Origin: CAIJXB01 sp964439595
GTDB taxonomy: Bacteria > Chlamydiota > Chlamydiia > Chlamydiales > Rhabdochlamydiaceae
Direction of reading: 5' to 3'
Assembly: GCA_964439595.1 (NCBI GenBank)
Contig: CAYTOK010000009.1
Location: forward strand, 1 to 64,000
Length of the DNA stretch: 64,000 nt
The stretch's first letter is position 1. Each line of letters opens with the position of its first letter. A program made the position numbers and the translations under genes. A model generated the notes under the pieces. That model made no database searches. It had not been told where the DNA came from and saw only the letters and a list, made by a program, of their open reading frames with translations. This document shows, piece by piece, positions 54,733 through 63,908 of this stretch.

Positions 54733-55290
54733 TTAGACACGCTGTATGTACTCACCTGTATGCGTGTCTACTTTAATAATATCACCGGACTCTACAAACG
54801 CCGGAACCTCTACTTTTGCTCCCATTTCCAAAACAGCCATTTTATGAGCATTGGACACATGAGATTTACTTTCTATTGCCTCAATTTTTACAACCATAAG
54901 TTCTAAAAATTGTGGTAGCTCTACCGAAAAAATAGAATCTCCATAAAATGTAGATTTAATTTCTATTCCTTCTTTTAAATAATTCACTTTATCTCCAATT
55001 ACAGAAGCAGGAACTAAAATTTGCTCTAGCTGCCCTACATCTAAAAAAAGATAATCCTTCCCCTCTAAATATAAAAACTCCAGCTTCTTTTCAGAGAGGG
55101 TTACTTCCTCTACAGATTGGTTCAATTTAAAACTTTTCTCTATCACTTCTTCAGAAACCAAGTTTTTCAATTTCGTCTTAATAAAAGGAACACCCTTTGC
55201 AACTGTCACTTTAACACAAGACTCTACTCGATAGATCTTCCCTTCAAGAGAAATAGTCATACCAGGAGAAATCTGATTATTACTAGCCAT
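54733..55290 (-). CDS. efp: Elongation factor P
   Basis: A 185-residue EF-P of the type encoded with accBC in Chlamydia (efp_1). EF-P helps ribosomes make peptide bonds at proline runs. The tip loop reads VTVAKGVPFIKTK, with K32 in the place of the modified lysine, but without the PGKG sequence usual for modified EF-P. The C-terminus IKVDTHTGEYIQRV is very well conserved. It starts at ATG overlapping the HAD stop by one base (TAATG). A second, canonical EF-P is known in Chlamydia, so this could be a specialised copy. Confidence 0.93.
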   Translation of the reverse strand: MASNNQISPGMTISLEGKIYRVESCVKVTVAKGVPFIKTKLKNLVSEEVIEKSFKLNQSVEEVTLSEKKLEFLYLEGKDYLFLDVGQLEQILVPASVIGDKVNYLKEGIEIKSTFYGDSIFSVELPQFLELMVVKIEAIESKSHVSNAHKMAVLEMGAKVEVPAFVESGDIIKVDTHTGEYIQRV

Positions 55291-55982
55291 TAGTCCTCTT
55301 TGTTTACCCGCTTAAGTTCAAAAAAAATATCCACAACCTCAGAAGGACGTGTAATCGTAAAATCAGCTAAAAAACTCCCTGCTGAGTTTTCTGCATAAGC
55401 CCCTCTGCCTCTTTTTATATGCACAGTAGTGCAGCCTATTTCTTTTGCAGGAAATAGATCTACCTCTAATCGATCCCCACAAACAATCACCTCCGAAGCT
55501 TGCATAGAAAGCTCCTCTAGCAAAGAAGCGTAGGCGTTTTTTTTGCTCCCTTCCTCTAAGCACACTATTTTATAAAAAAAGGAGGAATCTATACCAGCTT
55601 TTTTCAACTTTTCCATTTGGCGATCTAATTTCCCCATAGTCACCACGGCCAATAAAGATTCTTTTTTTAAAAAAGAAAGAGTTTCTATAACCCCTTCCAC
55701 AGGAGGAATTGTTAAATTTTCCAAAGAAGATTCATAGACCTCCCGAAGTCCTATGGTCAAGAATTCATGAGAAAAACCTCTTTTTTCAATAAATTCCTTT
55801 AGCGCTTCTTTAGAGCTTTTTGCCGTCTTATTCAAAAATAATAAATACTCTAACGCATTTTCAAAATCGGCTATAGGACAACCGGCTTTTACCATTTTGC
55901 GCAAAGCATCCTTCATTTTTCTTGGCGTAACAAAATCTGAAGTATCGATAAGAGTATCATCTAAGTCAAAGATTATTAACAA
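55290..55982 (-). CDS. HAD-superfamily hydrolase
   Basis: A 230-residue phosphatase-like protein with motif one FDLDDTLIDTS, a helical cap (~20-85), motif two AVVTMGK, and motif four VIVCGDRLEVDLFPAKEIG. Both catalytic aspartates of the DxD pair are present. The start is TTG inside the end of yvcK (17-bp overlap), with TGGA upstream, so it is strongly coupled to yvcK. The substrate is not known; the genes around it suggest sugar phosphate or cell-wall precursor metabolism. Confidence 0.85.
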   Translation of the reverse strand: MLIIFDLDDTLIDTSDFVTPRKMKDALRKMVKAGCPIADFENALEYLLFLNKTAKSSKEALKEFIEKRGFSHEFLTIGLREVYESSLENLTIPPVEGVIETLSFLKKESLLAVVTMGKLDRQMEKLKKAGIDSSFFYKIVCLEEGSKKNAYASLLEELSMQASEVIVCGDRLEVDLFPAKEIGCTTVHIKRGRGAYAENSAGSFLADFTITRPSEVVDIFFELKRVNKED

Positions 55983-56934
55983 TTTCCATCAACCGTTGCG
56001 CTAATTTTTTAGAATCATGCCTTATCAAATTTCTTTTTATCAAGTCCATTTTAGGACCTTCTTTAACCTCTCCTAATAAAGGAGCAGAAATAATTCTTTC
56101 ATCACCAATCAAGTCATTGGTAATAAGTTCCCCCTCTTCTGCATACATCTCTATCAGATGTTTAGCAGGAAGTTCATTATTAACTATGACATAATCAAAA
56201 ATGTCAGCGCCGATGAATTTTTTCATTTCATTTAAGTAAGAACTAACTCTATACCCTGTCGTCTGCCCTTTTCGATTCATTAAATTCACTATAAATACTT
56301 TTTTAGCAGGACTTTTCCTCAAAGCTTCAGACACACCTTCAACAAGAAGATTAGGAATAAGGGAAGTGTGCAATCCACCCGGTCCTATGACAACTAAATC
56401 TGCATTAGCAATTTCATCAATGGCTCTAGGATTTGCTTTAGCATAAGGCTCCAAAAAGATACTTTTATATCCTTGGTCAATTTCCCTAGATAAATAAATT
56501 TCCTTTTCTCCTTCAAGAACTTTTCGGTTATTTAGAATCATCTTTAGTCGAACTTGATGAATAGTAACTGGAATAACCTTCCCTTTAATGAAAAGTATTT
56601 TTCCGACCTCTTCAATAGCTTTTTCAAAGCTTCCTGTAACCTTTTCCAAAGCTGAAAGGAAAAGGTTTCCAAAGCTATGTCCTCCAAGCCCTCCTTGCTC
56701 AAATCGATAGTTCATTAAGGATCTCATCATTAATGAAGAATTCGAAAGGGCGACAAGACACTGTCTAACATCTCCCGGGGGCAAAACCCCTAATTCATCT
56801 CGAAGAACTCCTGTGCTACCACCATCATCAGCCATAGAAACAATCGCGCTAATATCTACGTTGTGATTTTTAAGACCAAAAAGCACAGTAAAATTCCCAG
56901 TTCCTCCACCTATCACAACTACTTTTTTCTTCAC
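55966..56934 (-). CDS. YvcK/CofD-like protein
   Basis: A 322-residue protein of the YvcK/CofD fold (GGGTGNFTVLFGLK, MADDGGSTGVLRDELGV, PPGDVRQCLVALS). YvcK proteins (GlmR) bind UDP-sugars and direct carbon to cell-wall precursors and gluconeogenesis in Bacillus. The length is typical of YvcK. The start is GTG with GAGGAAGAT upstream, 27 bp after the rpe stop. It is placed with a HAD gene between rpe and efp, where Chlamydia has no such genes. It is not in the reduced pathogen clusters I know, so it may point to a fuller wall-precursor control. Confidence 0.9.
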   Translation of the reverse strand: MKKKVVVIGGGTGNFTVLFGLKNHNVDISAIVSMADDGGSTGVLRDELGVLPPGDVRQCLVALSNSSLMMRSLMNYRFEQGGLGGHSFGNLFLSALEKVTGSFEKAIEEVGKILFIKGKVIPVTIHQVRLKMILNNRKVLEGEKEIYLSREIDQGYKSIFLEPYAKANPRAIDEIANADLVVIGPGGLHTSLIPNLLVEGVSEALRKSPAKKVFIVNLMNRKGQTTGYRVSSYLNEMKKFIGADIFDYVIVNNELPAKHLIEMYAEEGELITNDLIGDERIISAPLLGEVKEGPKMDLIKRNLIRHDSKKLAQRLMEIVNNL

Positions 56935-56961
56935 ATCTTCCTCTTGCTGCGTTTTTGCTAA

Positions 56962-57675
56962 CTAGTAATTTTTCATCTCTAAAATAGCTTTTTTCATGTC
57001 TTTAGATCCATATAAATAGCTACCAGAAACAAGCACATTAGCGCCGGCCAAAACGCACTCTTTAGCTGTTTCTTTAGCAACTCCACCATCAACTTGAATG
57101 GCAAAAGAAGGCAAAGAATCAATAGGCTTTCCTTCAGGTAACGACACCCCCCCTTTACGAATACGAAGACGATCACAAACATCTCTTGTGAAGCGTACTT
57201 TTTCTAGAGTTTCTGGAATGAACGCTTGTCCTCCAAATCCTGGGTTCACAGTCATAATCAAAACCAGATCACATTTATCCAAATATTTAGGAATTAAAGA
57301 AAGCGATGTCTCGGGACAAAAGGCAAGACCTGCCTCTACATTACAACGTCTAATAAATTGCAGAGTGTCTTCGACATTTTCTGTAGCTTCAAAATGAAAA
57401 GTAATGCGATCTGCACCTGCTTCAACGAATCTTTCTATATAATCAAATGGATTATACATCATAAGATGCACATCTAAAAATAAGTTTGTGGCTCGATTAA
57501 TAGCACTAACTGCTCTTGGCCCTAGCGTCAAATTAGGCACAAAATGACCATCCATAATATCTATATGCAATGCATCTGCTCCGGCATCTTCTGCTCTTTT
57601 CGCCTCTTCTGCAAGAATGCCAAAATCACCTGACAAAATAGAAGGGGCAACTAAAATCGATTCTTTCTTACTCAT
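56962..57675 (-). CDS. rpe: Ribulose-phosphate 3-epimerase
   Basis: A 237-residue TIM-barrel enzyme that interconverts ribulose-5-phosphate and xylulose-5-phosphate in the pentose phosphate path. The metal and substrate residues lie in APSILSGDFG, HIDIMDGHFVPN, DVHLM, MTVNPGFGGQAF and QVDGGV. The last ~20 residues of the middle (KGGVSLPEGKPIDSLPSF) extend the loop near 170. It overlaps the 651-residue gene by 4 bp (ATGA) and is separated from yvcK by 27 bp. Confidence 0.96.
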   Translation of the reverse strand: MSKKESILVAPSILSGDFGILAEEAKRAEDAGADALHIDIMDGHFVPNLTLGPRAVSAINRATNLFLDVHLMMYNPFDYIERFVEAGADRITFHFEATENVEDTLQFIRRCNVEAGLAFCPETSLSLIPKYLDKCDLVLIMTVNPGFGGQAFIPETLEKVRFTRDVCDRLRIRKGGVSLPEGKPIDSLPSFAIQVDGGVAKETAKECVLAGANVLVSGSYLYGSKDMKKAILEMKNY

Positions 57676-59627
57676 TTGCTTAAGTTCCTTAATTTAGTGA
57701 AAAAAGAGAATACCAATTCTTCGCTTAAAAGTGCAATATCTCTTAAATATTCCAAGAGATTCTCTAAGGACTTAGAAGGAAGACCAAGTAGAATATATCC
57801 CAAACAAGATAAATCTTGCTTTTTGGAATAAAAAACAAGACATTGCGAAGAACTAAGTCCCAAAGACTTTATAAATAGCATGAAGTCTTCTTTTTGCTCA
57901 GAATCAGAAAAACGAGCAAATAGTACCACATTCCCCCTTTCCAAACATAAATCAACCTTCTTTATTTTCTGCTCCTCTTCCAAAAAAAGACCCCAGAAAT
58001 CATATAAAGCTTTAAGGAGTGAGGGGTCAACAACACTGCGTGTTTCAACAGGAAATACAGAATGGAAAAAATTTTCCACTTCAAGTTCCTCTCGTTCTCC
58101 TAATGAAGGAAATAACTTCTTTAGTCCATATAAATTTTCCATCTGATTTGCGATCATTCCACCGTTATAATCCCTAAATTCCCCTATAACTCTTTGAACC
58201 TCTTTTACTACATCTTGACGCGCTTTCCACAAATTAACAGAGTGGTCCCTTCTAAGATAAAAAGATTTAGCAATTTGAAGACGAAAAACAGTAGCTTCCT
58301 TCACATATTTACCACGTAAAATTCCGACTTTTTTTACACGGTCCTCAATAAAAATAAAACGAGAAGGCAATTCTTTAAATAGCTTCTGCAGTGAAGCCTC
58401 TTTGTCCGGGTTCAAAATACGAAGGATAATGACTGTGAATGTGAGCTCTAAATCGCTCTGCTCTTGAAAAGAAATATATCCTTGGGGAATGTCTTTTACA
58501 TATTTCAATTGTTCACTTAAAGTGAGGATGTTTTTCATTACCTCTTCCTCATTCCTAGGCATAAATACCGAGGGCATAAGTTTTTCGACTTGGTTTTCTA
58601 GAGCCAAGGGAAATCGTTTTCTTAGGTGCCGTATTTCAGAAAAAGAAAAAGGAGACTCCCCTTCTTTCTCTATTTCCAAATAAAAAATATGTATTTTATC
58701 TTGCTTATTTACATATTCAAATTGGGATCCTTCTACAATTCTTGCCTGAGGCAAATGTTCTTTTATAGCCTTAACTAGATGTCTCTCTTCAAATATCTCA
58801 TAAAGCTTTAAAAAATTAAGCCCGACAAATACACCTGTAACTTTCTTTACCCCAAAAGCAGAGTGCAAACGAACTTGACTAGTTTTAAAACTTATGTGTC
58901 TTTTCTCAGGAATTTTCTCTATTAAGCTCTTTAACATTTTTCTAAATAAATAAAACACGCACACCATGCGACTTAAATGCTGAGGCTCTCGAAGTTCTTT
59001 AAATTCCTCCTTACCATTTGCAAAAAAGTACTGCATTTGTCCAAATACGTCATAATCAAATTCTAAGGGCCTACGGTGCATTAACGAAGAAATTCTCTCA
59101 TGAATAAAAGAATTTTTCTCAGAAGAAAAGTATCCTTTTCGATCTAAAACCCGATTTCCTTGATAAACCGAAAGGGCACCTAATCTAATTTCTGATTCAA
59201 TTTGCAAAAACTTCTTGGAAGCCAAATGGCACTCTTGTCTATCGTCAAAAAAAAATCGGGCCTCTAAAAATCCAAATAAATGGCCCGGATTTGACTTAAA
59301 AGAAAAAGTCCAACTACTAAAAGAATGGAATCGCATTTTTTTTCCGGGGGAAAGCCATCTGGAAAGCATTTCATAAAAAAAATTTTCAAGCCCAGGATAA
59401 AATCGACAAGCTAATAGAACAGAAAAACCAATTTTCTGTGAAAAAGGCACCATTTTCACAGAAGGACTCTCTAAAAAATCCCCGTGTTCTTCTAATAAAA
59501 GCCCGCCTGGGGTGTGCATTTTCTTTAGCCCATTTCGAATCATAGACACCGCAATGTGGTCATGGGCCAAATCCCCTGAAGACTCCACCTCAATATCTAG
59601 TATTGAAGGACTCGAAAGAATTAACAT
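57672..59627 (-). CDS. Uncharacterised 651-residue protein in the rpe operon
   Basis: I do not recognise this protein. It has no signal peptide or membrane segment, many aromatic and charged residues, and a mixed alpha/beta look. Two regions (about 265-330 and 380-440) are rich in beta segments and resemble each other slightly in pattern. It has a strong AAGGAG site and lies 8 bp after lysC, overlapping rpe by 4 bp, so it is a true gene of this operon. Since both neighbours are enzymes of central metabolism, it may be a chlamydial protein of the cytosol; no function is assigned. Confidence 0.7.
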   Translation of the reverse strand: MLILSSPSILDIEVESSGDLAHDHIAVSMIRNGLKKMHTPGGLLLEEHGDFLESPSVKMVPFSQKIGFSVLLACRFYPGLENFFYEMLSRWLSPGKKMRFHSFSSWTFSFKSNPGHLFGFLEARFFFDDRQECHLASKKFLQIESEIRLGALSVYQGNRVLDRKGYFSSEKNSFIHERISSLMHRRPLEFDYDVFGQMQYFFANGKEEFKELREPQHLSRMVCVFYLFRKMLKSLIEKIPEKRHISFKTSQVRLHSAFGVKKVTGVFVGLNFLKLYEIFEERHLVKAIKEHLPQARIVEGSQFEYVNKQDKIHIFYLEIEKEGESPFSFSEIRHLRKRFPLALENQVEKLMPSVFMPRNEEEVMKNILTLSEQLKYVKDIPQGYISFQEQSDLELTFTVIILRILNPDKEASLQKLFKELPSRFIFIEDRVKKVGILRGKYVKEATVFRLQIAKSFYLRRDHSVNLWKARQDVVKEVQRVIGEFRDYNGGMIANQMENLYGLKKLFPSLGEREELEVENFFHSVFPVETRSVVDPSLLKALYDFWGLFLEEEQKIKKVDLCLERGNVVLFARFSDSEQKEDFMLFIKSLGLSSSQCLVFYSKKQDLSCLGYILLGLPSKSLENLLEYLRDIALLSEELVFSFFTKLRNLSK

Positions 59628-59635
59628 CTATCTCC

Positions 59636-60427
59636 TTATTCGTAAACAGGTTGATTTTCACAATCAGAAGGTGAAAAAATAAGAGTCCCTTTTTCTTCAG
59701 TAGTAGCATTTTCTTCAAATTTTTGATTAAAAGAAAGAATATGCAAAGGAAGATGATTTTTAGCAGCCAACTCCAAGGCCCTAATGTGAAGAATTTCGGC
59801 TCCTTTTTTTACAATTTCTAAAGCTTCTTCATATTCTAGAAAAGAAAAAAATGGGCTATTCACATTTTTTTTAGGATCTTCTGCATACATTCCATAGACA
59901 TCTTTAAAAAATTCCACTTTAGTAGCTCGAAGAGCTACTCCTAAAGCTACAGCAGAAGTATCCGATCCCCCTCTACCTAAAGTAGTAATTTCTCCTAAAG
60001 TGCTCATTCCCTGAAAACCAGCTACAATAACAATTTTCCCTTCTTCCAGGTGCTTTAAAATCCTAGTTGGTTTAACAGAAACAATTCGGGCATCTGAGTG
60101 CTCTGCTGTAGTTAAGATACCAGATTGACTCCCCGTCAAACTAATAGCCTCCACCCCTTTTAAAGAAAGAGCCATAGCTAAAAGTGCTATACTAATTCTT
60201 TCTCCCACAGAAATGAGCATATCCAATTCTCTTTTAGGAGGATTAGGATGAACCTGCCTGGCTAAATTCACTAAATCATCTGTTGTATCCCCCATAGCGC
60301 TAACGACAACTACTATTTTAGAATAGAGTTTTCGCCTACCAATAATAATATCTGCTATGCGCGCAAAGTTTTCCGGTTTAGATACAGAAGCTCCACCAAA
60401 TTTTAAAACTGCCATTTTTAAAGACAT
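59636..60427 (-). CDS. lysC: Aspartate kinase, catalytic domain only
   Basis: The 263-residue protein has the amino acid kinase marks MAVLKFGGASVS near the start and TLGRGGSDTSAVALGVAL, with FFKDVYGMYAEDP after it. Aspartokinases phosphorylate aspartate for lysine, threonine and diaminopimelate synthesis. Normal enzymes are 400 residues or more with two C-terminal ACT domains for feedback control; here the protein ends soon after the kinase domain. Catalytic-only aspartokinases exist in some bacteria, and this one would escape feedback inhibition. It is the first gene of the operon. Its ribosome site is weak. Confidence 0.88.
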   Translation of the reverse strand: MSLKMAVLKFGGASVSKPENFARIADIIIGRRKLYSKIVVVVSAMGDTTDDLVNLARQVHPNPPKRELDMLISVGERISIALLAMALSLKGVEAISLTGSQSGILTTAEHSDARIVSVKPTRILKHLEEGKIVIVAGFQGMSTLGEITTLGRGGSDTSAVALGVALRATKVEFFKDVYGMYAEDPKKNVNSPFFSFLEYEEALEIVKKGAEILHIRALELAAKNHLPLHILSFNQKFEENATTEEKGTLIFSPSDCENQPVYE

Positions 60428-60555
60428 CTTTATAACCGCCCTAACTTACCACTCTTTTTCAGACAAAATATAAGATATTTTAGATTGATAAGCAAACTCC
60501 ATTTTTTAAAAAAGAAATGAACTCTAAAAAAAAAAGAAATTCCAAAAAAATGGCA

Positions 60556-60584
60556 TTGATTTTTTACATTAGCCTTGTTAGACT
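60556..60584 (+). promoter_or_regulatory. Putative promoter of rpsA
   Basis: TTGATT and TAGACT separated by 17 bp, 37 bp before the rpsA start, between divergent lysC and rpsA. Confidence 0.45.
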
Positions 60585-60621
60585 CTCACCTTTAACGTAA
60601 AAACTAGGAGAAACCCTTAAC

Positions 60622-62403
60622 ATGTCTAAAAATTCAACTTATGATTGGGAATGCTGCAAAATAATTGACGATGTCGATTATAAACAAGAAGACGCTAACC
60701 AATTCAAAAAATTACTCAATAAAAAAGAAGAAGCATCTACAGAAGGATGCATCTCATCTATGACAGCCGGTCAAATCTTAAAAGGCATTATTGTCGAACT
60801 TACTAAAGACTTCGTTGTAATAGATGTAGGATTAAAGTCAGAAGGACTTGTCCCTATTCAAGAATTCTCCGACCCTAAAGAGCTTATTTTAGGAACAGAA
60901 ATTGAGGTGTTTTTAGATCAAACTGAAGGGGAAGATGGGCAAATCGTCTTATCCAGAGATAAAGCTAAAAGACAAAGACAATGGGAACATATCAGCACAA
61001 ACTGTAATGAAGGTTCTATTGTTAAAGGAAAAGTTCTTCGCAAAGTAAAAGGTGGTCTCATGGTAGACATCGGAATGGAAGCATTCTTACCTGGATCACA
61101 AATTGATAATAAGAGAATCAAAAACTTAGACGAGTACATCGGCCATGAATTTGAATTCAAAATTCTTAAAATCAACGGAGAGCGTAAAAACATTGTAGTA
61201 TCTCGCCGCGAAATTCTAGAAGAAGAAAGAATTTCTAGAAAAGCAGAACTCCTTGGCAATATCCAAGAAGGGGAAGTTCGCACTGGAATCGTAAAAAACA
61301 TTACGGATTTCGGAGTGTTCTTAGATCTAGATGGAATTGATGGTCTTTTACACATTACTGACATGACATGGAAAAGAATTAAACATCCTTCAGAAATGGT
61401 ACAACTTGGCCAAGAACTTGAGGTAATTATTCTACATGTAGATAAAGACAAAGGTCGTGTAGCTCTTGGAATGAAACAAAAAGAAAACAATCCATGGGAA
61501 GAAATTGAAAAAAGATATCCTATAGGTACAAAAATCCACGGGAAAATTGTAAACCTAGTAGCTTACGGTGCTTTTATTGAAATCGAACCAGGCATAGAAG
61601 GTCTTATTCATGTTTCTGAAATGTCTTGGGTTAAGAACGTATCAGACCCTAGTGAAATTGTAAAAAAAGGCGATGATGTAACTGCTATTGTTCTTTCTAT
61701 CCAAAAAGAAGAAGGTAAGATCTCCTTAGGAATTAAACAAACAGAAAAAAATCCTTGGGATGATGTTGATGCAAAATACCCAATAGGAAGCAGTGTAGAA
61801 GCAGAAATCCGAAACTTAACCAATTACGGTGCTTTTGTAGAGCTTGAGCCAGGAATCGATGGACTTATCCATATTTCCGATTTAAGCTGGATCAAGAAAG
61901 TTTCGCATCCTTCTGAAGTACTGAAAAAAGGAGACAAAGTCGAAGCTGTTGTTCTTTCCGTGGATAAAGAAAGCAAAAAAATCACACTCGGCGTTAAGCA
62001 ACTAGGGAATAATCCTTGGGAGTCTATCGAGAAAAAAATCCCGGTAGGAAGCCTTGTTCAGGGAACCGTTTCAAAAATCACAGCGTTTGGCGCTTTTGTT
62101 GAGCTAACAAACGGGATCGAAGCACTTGTGCATGTAACAGAAATTTCAGATCAACCTTTTGGAAAAGTAGAAGAAGTAATCAATAAAGGTGATGAAATTA
62201 CAGCTAAAGTGATTAAATTAGATCCAGAGCATAAAAAAATCGCTCTTTCTATTAAAGAATATTTAATAGACAAAAATAATCACAATAGCGATGATATTGT
62301 TGTTGGTGCTGCAAAAAAACCGGCAGCTAAACGAAAAAAGAAAACAGAAGAGGAAGTTTCAGCTCAGGCAAGTGAAGAAAAAACTGTAGATAGCGAGGGA
62401 TAA
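60622..62403 (+). CDS. rpsA: 30S ribosomal protein S1
   Basis: The 593-residue protein has six S1 RNA-binding repeats, seen as GLVPIQEF, DIGMEAFLPGSQI, GLLHITDMTW, GLIHVSEMSWV, GLIHISDLSWI and ALVHVTEIS at about 85-90 residue spacing. It binds mRNA and brings it to the ribosome. A short acidic N-terminus (1-45) and a Lys-rich tail (KKPAAKRKKKTEE) are typical of chlamydial S1. An AGGAGA site lies 10 nt before the ATG. It is followed by a hairpin and by nusA. Confidence 0.97.
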   Translation: MSKNSTYDWECCKIIDDVDYKQEDANQFKKLLNKKEEASTEGCISSMTAGQILKGIIVELTKDFVVIDVGLKSEGLVPIQEFSDPKELILGTEIEVFLDQTEGEDGQIVLSRDKAKRQRQWEHISTNCNEGSIVKGKVLRKVKGGLMVDIGMEAFLPGSQIDNKRIKNLDEYIGHEFEFKILKINGERKNIVVSRREILEEERISRKAELLGNIQEGEVRTGIVKNITDFGVFLDLDGIDGLLHITDMTWKRIKHPSEMVQLGQELEVIILHVDKDKGRVALGMKQKENNPWEEIEKRYPIGTKIHGKIVNLVAYGAFIEIEPGIEGLIHVSEMSWVKNVSDPSEIVKKGDDVTAIVLSIQKEEGKISLGIKQTEKNPWDDVDAKYPIGSSVEAEIRNLTNYGAFVELEPGIDGLIHISDLSWIKKVSHPSEVLKKGDKVEAVVLSVDKESKKITLGVKQLGNNPWESIEKKIPVGSLVQGTVSKITAFGAFVELTNGIEALVHVTEISDQPFGKVEEVINKGDEITAKVIKLDPEHKKIALSIKEYLIDKNNHNSDDIVVGAAKKPAAKRKKKTEEEVSAQASEEKTVDSEG

Positions 62404-62440
62404 CCCACCCCCTTAACGGTGTTTTCTGTTTCGATAAAAC

Positions 62441-62471
62441 TAAACCCCGTCTTCTAAAAAGACGGGGTTTA
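62441..62471 (+). terminator. Hairpin after rpsA
   Basis: A perfect 13-bp stem (TAAACCCCGTCTT / AAGACGGGGTTTA) with a 5-nt loop. There is only TTTA inside the 3' arm and no T-run after it. It may end part of the rpsA transcripts or act as an attenuator before nusA, which has no clear promoter of its own. Confidence 0.65.
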
Positions 62472-62633
62472 TAAGTTGAAATAACCGATCTTAGGTACCT
62501 ATAACCGTACAAAGATTACAATAGCTCTTTAGGGCGTTTTAAGAAGAGAAGTCTTCTTACTTTTAAAAACTTAGCAGAGGAGCGGCGCTTCCTACCTATC
62601 TTAAAAGACAAGGTTTTCCGCGCTGTCAAAAAA

Positions 62634-63905
62634 ATGAATAAAGATTTAGTTGCTATTTTTGAATACCTTGAGCGTGAAAAAGGAATCAAAAGAGACATCA
62701 TCGTAAACGCAATTGAAGAGGCGCTTAAAGCTGCAGCTCGAAAAAGCGTAAAAGATTTTCTAAACGTATCGGTGTCTATGAATGCTAAAACCGGAACAAT
62801 TCACGTCATTGCTCAAAAAGAAGTAGTAGATAATGTCACCATTCCTAATGAAGAAATCTGCCTAAAAGACGCGCTTATCCTTCATCCTGATTGTGCAATT
62901 GGTGATTGGGTTGATCTAATTATCACCCCTGCAGACTTTGGTCGAATAGCAGCACAGACAGCCAAGCAGGTTATCGCTCAAAAACTACGCACAGCAGAAA
63001 AAGATGTTATTTGCGAGGAATATCGACATAGAGTCAATGAAATCATTTCTGGAACAGTTAAAAGAATCATTCGAGGAAACACTCTAATTGTAGACCTTGG
63101 CAAAGTGGAAGGAATTCTCCCTGAACGTTTCTACCCAAAAACAGAAAAATATAACGTCGGAGACCGCGTTCAAGCCCTTCTTTATGAAGTAAAGGACACT
63201 GATAACGGCGGTGCTGAAGTAGTGCTCTCTAGAAGCCACCCTGATTTTGTATTACAACTATTCCAATTAGAAGTTCCTGAATTAAAAGATGGAACTGTAA
63301 CTGTCGAAAGAATTGTAAGAGAAGCCGGTTACAGGACAAAAATGGCAGTGCGATCTTTTGATCCTAAAGTTGATCCTGTTGGTGCTTGTGTTGGCGTAAG
63401 AGGCTCCAGAGTAAAAAATCTTATTCGAGAACTGAATAATGAAAAAATTGACATCATGCCCTATTCAGAAGATCCTATTAGGTTATTACAAAATGCGCTT
63501 TCTCCTATAGAAGTGAAAAAAATGTCCTTATCTGATGATAAAAGCACGATTTTTGTTATTGTAGAAGATGAGCTCTACCCGACTCTTTTAGGTAAAAGAG
63601 GCTTAAATGCAAAACTTAACGGCGAACTCCTAGGTCTTCAACTACAAATACAAAAACTCAGCGAGTACCAAGCGGCTATGGATGTTGAAAGAGAACAAAT
63701 GGCTTCAGTCGAGGATCCAGAGCTTGATGCAGAACTTGTTATTGAAGGCATGAGCCCCATGATCGTAGAAAGCCTTATCAGTGCAGGATACGACACGCTT
63801 AGGAAAGTACTTAGTGCAACTCCTAAAGAACTGTCAAATATACCAGAAATCAGCTTAGACATGGCAGATAAGATTTTAGAGCAAATTAGAAAAAAAAGGA
63901 TGTAA
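62634..63905 (+). CDS. nusA: Transcription termination/antitermination factor NusA
   Basis: The 423-residue protein binds RNA polymerase and nascent RNA. It begins MNKDLVAIFEYLEREKGI, has an S1 domain (EIISGTVKRIIRGNTLIVDL, 140-200), two KH-type parts (VGACVGVRGSRVKNLIREL and TLLGKRGLNAKL) and one helix-hairpin-helix unit at the end (SAGYDTLRKVLSATPKELSN). The length fits the chlamydial form with a single C-terminal repeat. infB follows after 3 bp, the order known in Chlamydia. Confidence 0.97.
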   Translation: MNKDLVAIFEYLEREKGIKRDIIVNAIEEALKAAARKSVKDFLNVSVSMNAKTGTIHVIAQKEVVDNVTIPNEEICLKDALILHPDCAIGDWVDLIITPADFGRIAAQTAKQVIAQKLRTAEKDVICEEYRHRVNEIISGTVKRIIRGNTLIVDLGKVEGILPERFYPKTEKYNVGDRVQALLYEVKDTDNGGAEVVLSRSHPDFVLQLFQLEVPELKDGTVTVERIVREAGYRTKMAVRSFDPKVDPVGACVGVRGSRVKNLIRELNNEKIDIMPYSEDPIRLLQNALSPIEVKKMSLSDDKSTIFVIVEDELYPTLLGKRGLNAKLNGELLGLQLQIQKLSEYQAAMDVEREQMASVEDPELDAELVIEGMSPMIVESLISAGYDTLRKVLSATPKELSNIPEISLDMADKILEQIRKKRM

Positions 63906-63908
63906 CTT

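Noticed and set aside
60918..61490. 190-codon minus-strand frame inside rpsA
   Set aside because: rpsA is certain and the antisense frame has no family match or ribosome site.
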